A stretch of 32,904 nt of DNA from DASRHY01 sp046765875 (GTDB lineage: Bacteria; Actinomycetota; Actinomycetes; Propionibacteriales; Kribbellaceae). Within the stretch, counting starts at the first letter, position 1. Every line of letters starts with the position of its first letter. Both the position numbers and the translations under genes were made by a program. Of the stretch, positions 14,553-22,595 are shown one piece after another. The DNA is taken from the NCBI GenBank assembly GCA_046765875.1, contig JBKPSJ010000297.1, forward strand, positions 1 through 32,904. The letters are read 5' to 3'. The notes under the pieces are model-generated. The model was not told the DNA's origin. It saw only the letters and a list, made by a program, of their open reading frames with translations, and ran no database searches.

Positions 14553-15167
14553 TCAGCGAAGCTCTCGGGGAATCTCACCGCGCAGCACGACCCGGCCGGA
14601 CGGCTTCGGGCCGTCGCCCTCGTTCTGCACGGTCACGGCGATCACCGGATAGTCGGCGAGCTCGACACCGGACCACAGCACGACGTCCTTGGTGCCGCGG
14701 TGCAGATGGAACGTACCGATCGAGATCCAGCCGCGATCGCCGGTCAGCCAGCCCTCGTAATACGTGCCGGGGGTCGCGGGCGGCAACCCGGAAACGTCGA
14801 GCCGGAACTCCGCGCCCGAAGGGGTGTCGGCCAGCTCGACATCGGCGCGGGCGCGCGCCGCGAGTGATGTACCGGCGAGCTCGAGGTGGGCATAGTCGTC
14901 GCCGTTCGCAATCAGCAGTCCGATGCCGGCCAGCAGCACGAACACGGCCCCAGCCGTGGCCGCGAGCGACACACGACGCGACGGACCGGGAAGCCGCCGC
15001 GGCTGCGGCGCCGGCCGTTGGGTCGCCGCGAGCACGCGCTTGTCCAGGTCGTCGGGTATTTCAGCCCAGACAGCACCCTGCCGCAGCACGTCCTCGACGC
15101 CGGGGATGCCGCGCAGGGGATTGTCGGACGACCGCCGACGCCCGTGGTCGATGATCACGTCAGCCAC
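14553..15167 (-). CDS. Membrane anti-sigma factor
   Basis: A 204-residue protein starting at a GTG 24 bp after the sigma factor stop, in the classic ECF sigma/anti-sigma order. A cytosolic part of about 66 residues contains DDLDKRVLAAT. One transmembrane helix follows at about 67-88 (VSLAATAGAVFVLLAGIGLLIA). The extracytoplasmic domain of about 115 residues includes GTYYEGWLTGDRGWISIGTFHLHRG, which resembles RskA-like beta-rich output domains. There are no cysteines, so the HxxxCxxC zinc anti-sigma motif is absent and the sigma-binding segment is short. It probably sequesters the upstream sigma factor until an envelope signal triggers proteolysis. Confidence 0.85.
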   Translation of the reverse strand: MADVIIDHGRRRSSDNPLRGIPGVEDVLRQGAVWAEIPDDLDKRVLAATQRPAPQPRRLPGPSRRVSLAATAGAVFVLLAGIGLLIANGDDYAHLELAGTSLAARARADVELADTPSGAEFRLDVSGLPPATPGTYYEGWLTGDRGWISIGTFHLHRGTKDVVLWSGVELADYPVIAVTVQNEGDGPKPSGRVVLRGEIPRELR

Positions 15168-15191
15168 TACGCGCGACAGGCCGGTGACGGA

Positions 15192-15773
15192 TCAGCAGGC
15201 GTCGCGTAAATGTCCGAGCAGGGCCGCCAGCCGCCGCTGCGCCCGCGCGGTCCGGCTCTTCACCGTGCCCAGCGGCAGCCCGAGCTGATCGCTGATCTCG
15301 GTCTGCGTGCTGCCCTCGAAGTAGGCGAGCCGGAGAACCTCCCGCTCGTCCGGATGTAGCTTGCCGAGCGCGGTCCGGACCTGCCATAGCCGCCAGGTCG
15401 ACTCCATCGACGGACCCTCGGTGGCCAGTTCGGCCTCGACCGCCCACGACTCGTCCAGCGAGACATGACCCGCCGTGCGCCGGTTGCGCCGGTACACGTC
15501 GACGGCGGTCCGCCGCGTGATCGCGTACAACCAGGGCTGCAACTCGCGGTCCGGGTCGAACCGGTCAGCGGCGCGCCAGGCCTGGACGAAGGCCTGCTGC
15601 ACCGCGTCGGCCGCGAGCTCGCGGTCACCGAGCAGCGCGAGTGCCGTCGCGAACATCGGTCCGGAGAATTGCTGGTACATCTCCCGCAGCGCGGTCTGGT
15701 CACCGCCACGGAACCGCTCCCCCAGCGAGGCGTCTTGTGCCGGCGGAGCCAGCACCCCCGAGACGTCCGCCAT
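15192..15773 (-). CDS. ECF-type sigma-70 family RNA polymerase sigma factor
   Basis: A 193-residue sigma factor with only regions 2 and 4. Region 2: YQQFSGPMFATALALLGD, then DAVQQAFVQAWRAADRFD, then LQPWLYAITRRTAVDVYRR. Region 4: LHPDEREVLRLAYFEGSTQTEISDQLGLPLGTVKSRTARAQRRL, a standard helix-turn-helix for the -35 element. ATG 15773 is used because a long GGAGGGGGAGG precedes it; an upstream in-frame start at 15821 lacks this. It directs core polymerase to stress or envelope promoters, controlled by the anti-sigma encoded 24 bp downstream. An inverted repeat at 15849-15867 in its leader may be part of its regulation. Confidence 0.95.
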   Translation of the reverse strand: MADVSGVLAPPAQDASLGERFRGGDQTALREMYQQFSGPMFATALALLGDRELAADAVQQAFVQAWRAADRFDPDRELQPWLYAITRRTAVDVYRRNRRTAGHVSLDESWAVEAELATEGPSMESTWRLWQVRTALGKLHPDEREVLRLAYFEGSTQTEISDQLGLPLGTVKSRTARAQRRLAALLGHLRDAC

Positions 15774-15848
15774 GCCTCCCCCTCCATACGAATGACGCGG
15801 AACGTCCGCGTCCAGAAACATTTGTACGGAGAAACCAGGGGGATGTTC

Positions 15849-15867
15849 ATGGGTAACGACTACCCAT
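15849..15867. promoter_or_regulatory. Perfect inverted repeat upstream of the sigma factor gene
   Basis: ATGGGTA-ACGAC-TACCCAT, a perfect 7-5-7 dyad, lies 76 bp upstream of the sigma start within a 228-bp gene-free gap. It could be an operator for a dimeric regulator or a hairpin in the 5' leader. No regulator is assigned. Confidence 0.5.
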
Positions 15868-15969
15868 CTCGGCGAGCCAATTGCCTAGATCAGAGCAACC
15901 GCGATCGCCCCGCCCCACGGCGCGGAACAGTGCGGAACGGGTCGTTCGCCGCTCAGTACGCCGATGATC

Positions 15970-15984
15970 CGCGAACGGTTCGCG
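15970..15984. other. 15-bp palindrome after the NIPSNAP gene
   Basis: CGCGAAC-G-GTTCGCG lies 18 bp beyond the NIPSNAP stop on the minus strand. The one-base loop makes it a poor RNA hairpin as drawn, although the inner pairs could open. It is either a weak terminator or a protein-binding site. Confidence 0.35.
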
Positions 15985-16001
15985 TGATCGTCAGGTTGTT
16001 G

Positions 16002-16745
16002 TCAGTGCGTCGTCCAGGTGGCCCCGAACTGGGACCTAGGGGTCGGCCTGAGCCGCAACTCCTCAGCCGATGCGATGAATCTGCTCTGTAGTTCAGGCAA
16101 GACCGTACGCTGCCAGGCCTGCGACCGGTTCAGCGCAGCGCGATAGTCCTGGTACGCCGCGTCGTCGTCGAGTACGGCGAACCATGCGAATACCAGCTCG
16201 TCCCGCAGCGGCAGCGGCGGAAAGTTGTTATCGGCAACGAGTGACTCGTAGCGCACGACCGGCTCCGCACCGGTGTCCCGCAGCACCGGCTCGACGAGCT
16301 CGCCGAACAGTTTGGGCAGACCGTCGTCCAATGATGCGCGGTGATAGACGGCGCCGGTGACAATGGTCGGCGGTGCGTCGGTGGCGCCGGCCGGCGGACG
16401 TGCTCCGCCCGGGACCGGGTACCCGGGTCCGACCGTGAGCGGGCGGACCAGCAGCGCGTTGTCGCTGTCGAGCATGGTGGCGTTGGCACGCGCTCCGTAC
16501 TCCTTCCAGACCGGGCCGTAGTAGAAGGCCGGCAGCGCCCGGGCACGGGTCTCGAGATCGGCGAACGCGCGGATCCAGACGAACCTGTCCGGCCGGTCGA
16601 GGTCGTAGAACTGGCCGACGATGTGCATGCCCTCGGCCTCCTGGCTCTCCACGAAGAACGCGTCGAACACCTCGGCCAACTCATCGCGCCGGCCCGGATG
16701 GGTGGTGTACTGCCGCAGGTCGACGACGGTCATCGGCGATGTCAT
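16002..16745 (-). CDS. NIPSNAP family protein
   Basis: A 247-residue protein with two ferredoxin-like alpha/beta-barrel halves. VVDLRQYTTHPGRRDELAEVFDAFFVE at the N-terminus is the NIPSNAP signature. VGQFYDLDRPDRFVWIRAFADLETRARALPAFYYGPVWKE completes the first repeat. The second half (VYHRASL...VFAWFAVLDDDAAYQDYRAAL) is a diverged repeat. It is cytosolic, with no catalytic residues known for the family. ATG 16745 is chosen over upstream in-frame sites because the family homology starts there; the ribosome binding site is weak. It diverges from the DUF427 gene. Bacterial NIPSNAPs are often annotated as hypothetical or stress-related, and no function is assigned here. Confidence 0.9.
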   Translation of the reverse strand: MTSPMTVVDLRQYTTHPGRRDELAEVFDAFFVESQEAEGMHIVGQFYDLDRPDRFVWIRAFADLETRARALPAFYYGPVWKEYGARANATMLDSDNALLVRPLTVGPGYPVPGGARPPAGATDAPPTIVTGAVYHRASLDDGLPKLFGELVEPVLRDTGAEPVVRYESLVADNNFPPLPLRDELVFAWFAVLDDDAAYQDYRAALNRSQAWQRTVLPELQSRFIASAEELRLRPTPRSQFGATWTTH

Positions 16746-16867
16746 GACGCGGACGCTACCGCCGAACACTGCCAGCACGCTGTCAGCGATCTATAGGCCA
16801 TGCCGAGCGCAGAAATGGGCAGTACCTACCGATGGCCGGTGGCCGGGCCGGGCCTATACCGGAACCC

Positions 16868-17701
16868 ATGAGTATGCGCATGCGTGACTTCATGCAGGAG
16901 GGCCGGACGCTGTTGCGGCACGAGCCGGACGACCAGCGGATCCGGGCGATGCTCGGCGGCCGGACTGTCGTCGACACGAGCCGGGCACTCTTGGTCTGGG
17001 AACCGCGCCGGATCATCCCGTCGTACGCGGTGCCGCTGGACGACCTGCAAGGCGACCTGACCCTGACGGCACTGCATCCGGCCGATGTTCCCGGCGTGCT
17101 GCACCCGGGCATCCCGTTCGGCGTCCACTCGATCCCCGGCCGGAGCTTCGACCTCGCCGTCGGCGGCGTCACCAGGCAGGCCGCGGTGTTCCTGCTCGAC
17201 GACCTGGACATCGACGGCTATGCCGTGCTCGACTTCAAGGCCTTCGACACCTGGTACGCCGAGGACGAACGACTGGTGTCGCATGCGCGGGATCCGTACC
17301 ACCGAGTGGAGGCACGGCGGACGACCCGGCGGATCAGGATCGAGTCCGACGGCGTGCTGCTGGCCGAGAGCGACCGGGCGACGCTGGTGTACGAGACGCA
17401 TCTCCCGACCAGGTTCTACCTGCCGGCCGATGACGTCGCCGGCAAGCAGGTGCCGAGCACGCGGCGTACGTCCTGCGCGTACAAGGGCGAGGCGACCTAT
17501 ACGTCATTCGTGGTCCGCGGCGAGGTACTGGAGAACCTGGCCTGGAGCTACGCCGAGCCGTTGGAAGGGCTGGAGAAGATCCGCGGACTGGTCGCGTTCT
17601 TCGACGACCTGCTGGACGTGTACGTCGACGGCCGCCGCCGCGAACGCCCGCGCACACTGCTGTCGACGACGCTGCTGGACGAGTTCGGCATCAGGGTCTA
17701 G
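16868..17701 (+). CDS. DUF427 domain protein (two tandem domains)
   Basis: A 277-residue protein. The first half carries GGRTVVDTSRALLVWEPRRIIPSYAVPLDDL; the second repeats the pattern with SDGVLLAESDRATLVYETHLPTRFYLPADDV, then TSCAYKGEATYTSF, the core DUF427 motif. Duplicated DUF427 proteins of this size are common in actinobacteria, and the domain's biochemical role is not established. ATG 16868 has no good Shine-Dalgarno; an in-frame ATG at 16832 would add 12 residues. It diverges from the NIPSNAP gene, with an imperfect dyad (16769-16786, one mismatch) between. A truncated DUF4394 remnant follows immediately. Confidence 0.88.
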   Translation: MSMRMRDFMQEGRTLLRHEPDDQRIRAMLGGRTVVDTSRALLVWEPRRIIPSYAVPLDDLQGDLTLTALHPADVPGVLHPGIPFGVHSIPGRSFDLAVGGVTRQAAVFLLDDLDIDGYAVLDFKAFDTWYAEDERLVSHARDPYHRVEARRTTRRIRIESDGVLLAESDRATLVYETHLPTRFYLPADDVAGKQVPSTRRTSCAYKGEATYTSFVVRGEVLENLAWSYAEPLEGLEKIRGLVAFFDDLLDVYVDGRRRERPRTLLSTTLLDEFGIRV

Positions 17702-17738
17702 CCGACGCCGGTGGGGTCGGGCGTACCGTCGGGAAGGA

Positions 17739-18185
17739 CGACGGGAGGTCGCGGACCCCGCCGGTGCTCCCGCGGCCGGTACGACGGCCACCGACGGCAT
17801 GCTGGCCTACCCGGGTGTGGCGCCGGCTCCGCCGACCACAGCGACCCAGGTGACGGCGGCGGCGTACACCAACAACGACCTGGACCCGAACACCGTTACC
17901 ACGCTGTTCGACATCGACACCATGCTCGACCAGGTCGTGGTGCAGTCGCCGGCGAACGCCGGCCTACTCGCGGCCACCGGCAAGCTCGCCGTGGACGCGG
18001 ACCAGTGGGCAGCCGGATTCGACATCTACATGCAGGGCTCGGGCAACCGGGGTCTGGCGGTGCTGAAGGTCGGCAACCGCTCCCGGCTGTACGACATCGG
18101 CCTGACCACCGGCAAGGCGACCCGGCTCGGGTCGTTCCCGGTCAACCGGCAAGTCGTGGACCTGGCCGTTCCGTTCGGACGGTAA
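17739..18185 (+). pseudogene. 5'-truncated DUF4394 domain protein
   Basis: The frame is open from the end of the DUF427 gene to TAA 18185 and contains DGMLAYPGVAPAPP, then TQVTAAAYTNNDLDPNTVTTLFDIDTMLDQVVVQSPANAGLLAATGKL, then AAGFDIY and SRLYDIGLTTGKATRLGSF. This is clearly the C-terminal half of DUF4394 proteins, secreted propeller-like proteins normally about 250-300 residues with a signal peptide. The N-terminal half, the signal peptide and a proper start are missing; the first ATG in frame (17799) is inside the domain. Homology begins close to the DUF427 stop, suggesting a deletion joined the two genes. Confidence 0.75.
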
Positions 18186-18212
18186 CGCCGGCGGCCGGGC
18201 TCCGGGGCTCGT

Positions 18213-19088
18213 TCACCGGAGCCTGGCCAAGGCGTCGGCGGCGGTCTGGCTGCGCCGGTCGGCGATCCGGGCCTCGCGCTCGGCCGCCTTCAGGTCGGAC
18301 TCGACCTGCTTGCGGTCCTTGCGGGACCGTTCGAGGGTCTGCTTGGCCTCCTCGAGCTCGGCGGTCAGCCGCTCGATATCGTCCTGCGCCTGAGTGATCC
18401 GTTCGGTGAGCTCGACCAGGTTGGTCTTGACGTCGTCGACACGCGCCTCGGCCGCGTCCAGCACCGCCTCCGCCTCGGCGGCCGCCTTCTCGGCCTCCTT
18501 GACCCGCTTCTCGTCCCGCGCCGGCTCGGCCTTCTTCGCGGCCTTCCTAGCCTTCTGGTCGGCGGCCCGCAGCGACCGCCGGGGGGCGAGCTGGAAGACG
18601 TTCGACGGCTCACCGGACTCGTCGACGACGCCGAATCCGACGTGCCGCAGCGCGCTGGTGAGCTGACCGGAACGGACCGCGTGTGCCGCGGCGGGGTCGA
18701 TCAGCGCCGCGTCCAGGGTCTCGCGAAGCTTCTGCGCCACGTCCGCGCTGATCTTTCGGCCAGACAGCTTGGCGGCGTCCTTGACCAGCGCGTCGACCTC
18801 GCTGTGCCGGCGCGGGGTCAGCTCGCGCAGCAGGGCGCCGTCCATCGACGCGGTCGCCTCGCGCATCTGCTCGCCGAGCAGCGCCAGCGACTCCAGCTCG
18901 TCGGCGCGATCGCGGGCGAGCTGGTTGGCCAGCCAGGCGGCGACGGTCGGCTTGGCCAGCGCCTTGACCTTGTCGCTCAGCTCGGCGTCACCGTCGGACC
19001 TGGCCTGCTTGGCGGCGGTGTTGCGGGCCGCGGTGAACTCCTCGGGCGGCAGGCCGTACAGTCCGTCCACGATCTCGTCGAGGTCCAT
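18213..19088 (-). CDS. Conserved actinobacterial coiled-coil protein
   Basis: A 291-residue protein. The N-terminal half is a helical domain seen in many actinobacterial hypotheticals: DGLYGLPPEEFTAARNTAAKQAR, then VKALAKPTVAAWLANQLARDR, then LLRELTPRRHSEVDALVKDA. From about residue 175 to the end it is a long charged coiled coil rich in Ala, Glu, Lys and Arg (KARKAAKKAEPARDEKRVKEAEKAAAEAEAV onward). There is no signal peptide or transmembrane segment. ATG 19088 fits where homology begins. The function is unknown; the architecture suggests a structural or scaffolding role. It diverges from the acyltransferase gene across a 141-bp gap. Confidence 0.85.
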   Translation of the reverse strand: MDLDEIVDGLYGLPPEEFTAARNTAAKQARSDGDAELSDKVKALAKPTVAAWLANQLARDRADELESLALLGEQMREATASMDGALLRELTPRRHSEVDALVKDAAKLSGRKISADVAQKLRETLDAALIDPAAAHAVRSGQLTSALRHVGFGVVDESGEPSNVFQLAPRRSLRAADQKARKAAKKAEPARDEKRVKEAEKAAAEAEAVLDAAEARVDDVKTNLVELTERITQAQDDIERLTAELEEAKQTLERSRKDRKQVESDLKAAEREARIADRRSQTAADALARLR

Positions 19089-19161
19089 GGCTCCGACTGT
19101 TCCCTGACACCAGCGCCGCAGGCAACAGAACACCCGGAGCCACCGGGGGCGCAACAAAATT

Positions 19162-19183
19162 CTGCTCCGGCGCATCGGAGCAG
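19162..19183. promoter_or_regulatory. Perfect hairpin in the acyltransferase leader
   Basis: CTGCTCCG-GCGCAT-CGGAGCAG, an 8-bp perfect stem with a 6-base loop, ends 46 bp before the acyltransferase ATG (19230) and is preceded by an AT-rich AAAATT. It could be an operator or an RNA hairpin in the 5' leader. Confidence 0.4.
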
Positions 19184-19229
19184 ATGCCGGGACAAGGGGA
19201 CAACGCAGCAGCAGCTGTGGGGGGAGACC

Positions 19230-21458
19230 ATGCAGACCACGACCGTGGGCCGGACCACGGCGCCACCCGTCGACGACCGGTCGGCGCTGGCCCGGTCGGT
19301 GCTGGTGCAGTCTGTGCCGGTCCCGCTTGCCCGGCACGCCCGCCGGACCGGAGCACTGCGAGGGGACATCCAGGGCATGCGGGCGCTGGCCGTGCTGCTG
19401 GTGCTGTTCGCCCACGGCGGCATCCGCGGTTTCACCGGCGGTTACGTCGGTGTGGACGTCTTCTTCGTCGTGTCCGGCTTCCTGATCAGCGGGATCCTGG
19501 TTCGCGAGGTACGGCGTACCGGACGGGTGTCGATCGCCGGCTTCTACGCCCGCCGGGCGCGGCGGATCCTGCCGGCGGCGACGGTGACGCTGGTGGTGAT
19601 CGCCGTCGTCAGCGGTGCCGCGTTCACCTACGCCCGGGTGGACGAGGTGGTGACCCACATCGGCTGGGCGGCCATGTTCGCCGCGAACATCCACTCCGCC
19701 CGGTCCGGCTCGGACTACTTCGCCACCGACACCTTCGCCTCGCCGGTGCAGCACTACTGGTCGCTGGCGGTCGAGGAGCAGTTCTACCTGTTGTGGCCGG
19801 CGCTGATCGCCGCGCTTGTGCTGATCCGGCGTTGCCGGGTCGGCGTGGGGCCACCGGCGTGGTCGGACACCTCCCGCCGGCTGCGCCGGGTGGCCCTCGC
19901 GATCACCGTGCTGTCGGTGCTGTCGTTCCTCTGGTCCGTCCGGTCGACCGCCAGCGATCCGCAGCCGGCGTACTACTCCACCGTCGCGCGTGGCTGGGAG
20001 CTCGGCGTGGGCGCCGCGCTGGCTCTCGCCGCCGGGCGGATCGGCCGGTTGCGCGGCTGGGTGAAGGCGCTGGCCTCCTGGGCCGGGCTGGCCGCGATCG
20101 CCTTCGCCGCCGTCGAGTTCACACCCGCGACTCCGTTCCCGGGGTCGATGGCGGCCGTGCCGGTCCTCGGTGCCGCGCTGCTCCTCGCGGGCGGTATCCA
20201 TGGCCCGGTGTACGGCGCCGCCCTGCTGCTCGACCGGCAGCCGCTGCGCTGGATCGGCGACATCTCGTACTCGCTCTACCTGTGGCATTGGCCGTTGCTG
20301 GTCCTACCGGCGACGTACCTCGCCCGGGACCTGAACCTGATCGAAAGGCTGGCATTGATGGCCACCGCAGTCCTGATCGCCGCCGCGAGTTACCGGTTCG
20401 TCGAGACGCCGGTACGCCAGGCGCGCGGCCTGTCCGTGGCGCGGCTGCGGTCGCTCGTACTGTGGCCGGTCGCGGTGGCCCTCGTGATGGTGGCCGCACT
20501 GATAGTCCACGAACGCTCGGGCGGTCCCGCGGCGCCGCCACCCGGGACTCCGTACATCGCGCCCGTGGTGGACCCCGAGCCGCAGAACACCCAGCGGAGC
20601 AAGGACACCGCGGTCAACGACGCCGGGTTCGCCGCCGAACTGGCCCGCGCCGGCCAGCCGCTGCCGGGGACCCTGCGGCCGGCACTGGCCGACCTGCACG
20701 ACGACGTGTCCCGGGCACCGGCGGGCTGCTATGCCGAGCGGAACGACCTGCGGCACAGGATCTGCGTACTCGGCGACACCAAGGCCAAGAAGACGATGGT
20801 GCTGTACGGCGACTCGCACGTGACGATGTGGCTCGATCCGCTGCTACGGCTGGCGAAGTCCGGGCACTGGAAGATCGTCGTGTTCATGAAGGCCAGTTGC
20901 CTTCCGGTCGACGCCACCGAGTATCGAGTCGACCAGCGCCGCCCGTACACCGAGTGCGACGGCTATCGGCAGTGGGCGTACACCCAGATGGCCAAGTTCA
21001 AGCCGCAGCGAATCGTCATCAGCGGGCTGCTGGCACAGAACTTCGCCGATCCGGCCGACGGCTCCCGGATGCTGACCATCGACGAGGCCCGGCCGATCTT
21101 CGCCGCCGGCGCGTCGCATGCCCTGCAGAGGCTGCGCACGATCGGCCAGCAGGTGTACGTGATCGGTGGTACCCCGCAACTGGACCGGGAGCCGTCCGAG
21201 TGCCTGGCGTCCCGCAAGGCGACGATGGCGACCTGTTCGGTGCCGCTGGATCGGCGTACCTCCGAACGCAACCAGCAGTGGCGCCAGGCGGCCGCCGCCA
21301 CCGGCGCGCACTTCGTCGATCCGGTGCCGTGGTTCTGCGACAAGCAGACCTGCCCGATCGTGATCCGCGACGTGATCGTGTACCGGGACACCAACCACGT
21401 CACTCGCACGTTCGCGGCAACGCTGAAGACCGGGCTCGGCCGCAAGCTCGGGCTGTGA
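19230..21458 (+). CDS. OafA/YrhL-type membrane acyltransferase with SGNH domain
   Basis: A 742-residue integral membrane O-acyltransferase that should move acetyl or other acyl groups onto cell-surface polysaccharide. After a 45-residue cytosolic leader, the acyltransferase-3 domain begins DIQGMRALAVLLVLFAHGG, then GYVGVDVFFVVSGFLIS, RRARRILPA and HYWSLAVEEQFYLLWP, all family signatures, with about ten or eleven membrane spans to residue 430. The extracytoplasmic C-terminal SGNH domain has the nucleophile in YGDSHV (Ser529) and a late DTNHVT (about 720) supplying Asp/His. ATG 19230 follows GGGGAG. It is apparently transcribed alone, between the coiled-coil gene (divergent) and the ArsR gene (downstream, same strand). 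Confidence 0.95.
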   Translation: MQTTTVGRTTAPPVDDRSALARSVLVQSVPVPLARHARRTGALRGDIQGMRALAVLLVLFAHGGIRGFTGGYVGVDVFFVVSGFLISGILVREVRRTGRVSIAGFYARRARRILPAATVTLVVIAVVSGAAFTYARVDEVVTHIGWAAMFAANIHSARSGSDYFATDTFASPVQHYWSLAVEEQFYLLWPALIAALVLIRRCRVGVGPPAWSDTSRRLRRVALAITVLSVLSFLWSVRSTASDPQPAYYSTVARGWELGVGAALALAAGRIGRLRGWVKALASWAGLAAIAFAAVEFTPATPFPGSMAAVPVLGAALLLAGGIHGPVYGAALLLDRQPLRWIGDISYSLYLWHWPLLVLPATYLARDLNLIERLALMATAVLIAAASYRFVETPVRQARGLSVARLRSLVLWPVAVALVMVAALIVHERSGGPAAPPPGTPYIAPVVDPEPQNTQRSKDTAVNDAGFAAELARAGQPLPGTLRPALADLHDDVSRAPAGCYAERNDLRHRICVLGDTKAKKTMVLYGDSHVTMWLDPLLRLAKSGHWKIVVFMKASCLPVDATEYRVDQRRPYTECDGYRQWAYTQMAKFKPQRIVISGLLAQNFADPADGSRMLTIDEARPIFAAGASHALQRLRTIGQQVYVIGGTPQLDREPSECLASRKATMATCSVPLDRRTSERNQQWRQAAAATGAHFVDPVPWFCDKQTCPIVIRDVIVYRDTNHVTRTFAATLKTGLGRKLGL

Positions 21459-21518
21459 CTCTTCGGCACAGGCTGAATCGTTAGCACCCGCGGCCGGGGG
21501 CGACCTACGCTCACGACT

Positions 21519-22529
21519 GTGATCCAGATCAGGATGGGCGTCGGGGACCTGGGCCGGATGCGGTTCGCCTATTCGCCGCTTGCCGAGGTCGCCGAAAGCC
21601 TGTACCTGCTGGCCTCCGGCCGGATCCCGTCGGTGCACCGCGAGTGGTACAACGCGATTCGCCACCGGCTCGACGGCATCGACGTCGACCTGCTCCGGGC
21701 GGTGGTGCCGGGTACCAATTTCGTACCGTCGTACCTGTTCGGCGGTGCCACCAGCCCTGGTGCACCGATCGACGAGCAGCTCGGCCAGGTGGCCGTGTTG
21801 CCGCCGGAACTGATCCAGGACCGGCTCGAGTACGTCTGGCAGGGCGAGCCGCTGCCGCCCGCGGCGCTCGCGCTGATCGAGGAGGGGCCCGCCGGGCCAC
21901 GTCACCTGGCGGATGTGCTCGGCGAGTTCTGGTCGGTTGCGGTCGAGCCGCACTGGCCGAGCATCCGGCCGGTGCTGGACGACGATGTCGCGTTCCGCGC
22001 CTCCGAGCTGACCCGGCGCGGTGCCGAGGCGATGCTGTCCGGGCTGCACCCCGAGGTCACCGTGCACGGCGAGACGATGCGGATCGCCAAACGGGCCCAC
22101 GACGACCGCGACCTGTCCGGGGCCGGGCTGGTACTGGTGCCGTCGGTGTTCACCTGGCCGAACGTGATCTTCGTACCCGGCATCGATCAGCCGTCGGTGC
22201 TCACGTACGCCGCCCGCGGGGTAGGCAATGTCTGGGGCGGCCACGACGAGGACCGCCAATCCGACGAGGACGCGCTCGGTGCCCTGATCGGCCGCAGCCG
22301 GGCGGCGATTCTGCTCGCCCTCGGGCTGCCGCACTCGACCACCGAGCTGGCGCTCAAACTCGGCCAGAGCCCGCCCGCGGTGAGCCAGCACTTAGCCGTA
22401 CTACGCCGCAGCGGGCTGGTCACCTCCTGGCGAAGTGGCCGCTCCGTGCTGTACCGGCGTACACCGCTCGCGACCAGCGTCATCGAGGCGCACCAGACCG
22501 CCTCCGCCTCCTCCGATACCGGCAGCTGA
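21519..22529 (+). CDS. ArsR/SmtB-type regulator with N-terminal DUF5937
   Basis: A 336-residue transcription factor. The long N-terminal part matches DUF5937: RMRFAYSPLAEVAESLYLLASGRIPSVHREW, then LLRAVVPGTNFVPSYLFG. Residues about 255-320 are a winged helix: LIGRSRAAILLALGLPHSTTELALKLGQSPPAVSQHLAVLRRSGLVTSWRSGRSVLYRRT. There is no metal-binding cysteine pair, so it is not a metal sensor of the classical type. The start is GTG 21519. These proteins usually repress neighbouring transporters or enzymes, but no obvious partner is adjacent. It follows the acyltransferase by 60 bp and ends at a strong bidirectional terminator. Confidence 0.92.
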   Translation: MIQIRMGVGDLGRMRFAYSPLAEVAESLYLLASGRIPSVHREWYNAIRHRLDGIDVDLLRAVVPGTNFVPSYLFGGATSPGAPIDEQLGQVAVLPPELIQDRLEYVWQGEPLPPAALALIEEGPAGPRHLADVLGEFWSVAVEPHWPSIRPVLDDDVAFRASELTRRGAEAMLSGLHPEVTVHGETMRIAKRAHDDRDLSGAGLVLVPSVFTWPNVIFVPGIDQPSVLTYAARGVGNVWGGHDEDRQSDEDALGALIGRSRAAILLALGLPHSTTELALKLGQSPPAVSQHLAVLRRSGLVTSWRSGRSVLYRRTPLATSVIEAHQTASASSDTGS

Positions 22530-22535
22530 CGTGCT

Positions 22536-22591
22536 CTTGGCACCCGCACCAACCATTTTCGGCCGCCGAAACGGTTGACCCGGGTGCCAAG
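22536..22591. terminator. Bidirectional terminator between convergent genes
   Basis: The outer arms CTTGGCACCCG (22536-22546) and CGGGTGCCAAG (22581-22591) pair perfectly over 11 bp. The inner AACC-A-TTTTCGG and CCGAAA-C-GGTT arms extend the hairpin with small bulges. It sits exactly between the ArsR stop (22529) and the stop of the convergent DapA-family gene (22596). Confidence 0.85.
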
Positions 22592-22595
22592 CACC

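Noticed and set aside
13094..14578. Upstream extension of the RIO kinase reading frame
   Set aside because: The frame is open by GC bias, antisense to the APH-fold gene; family similarity and the ribosome binding site start at 13093.
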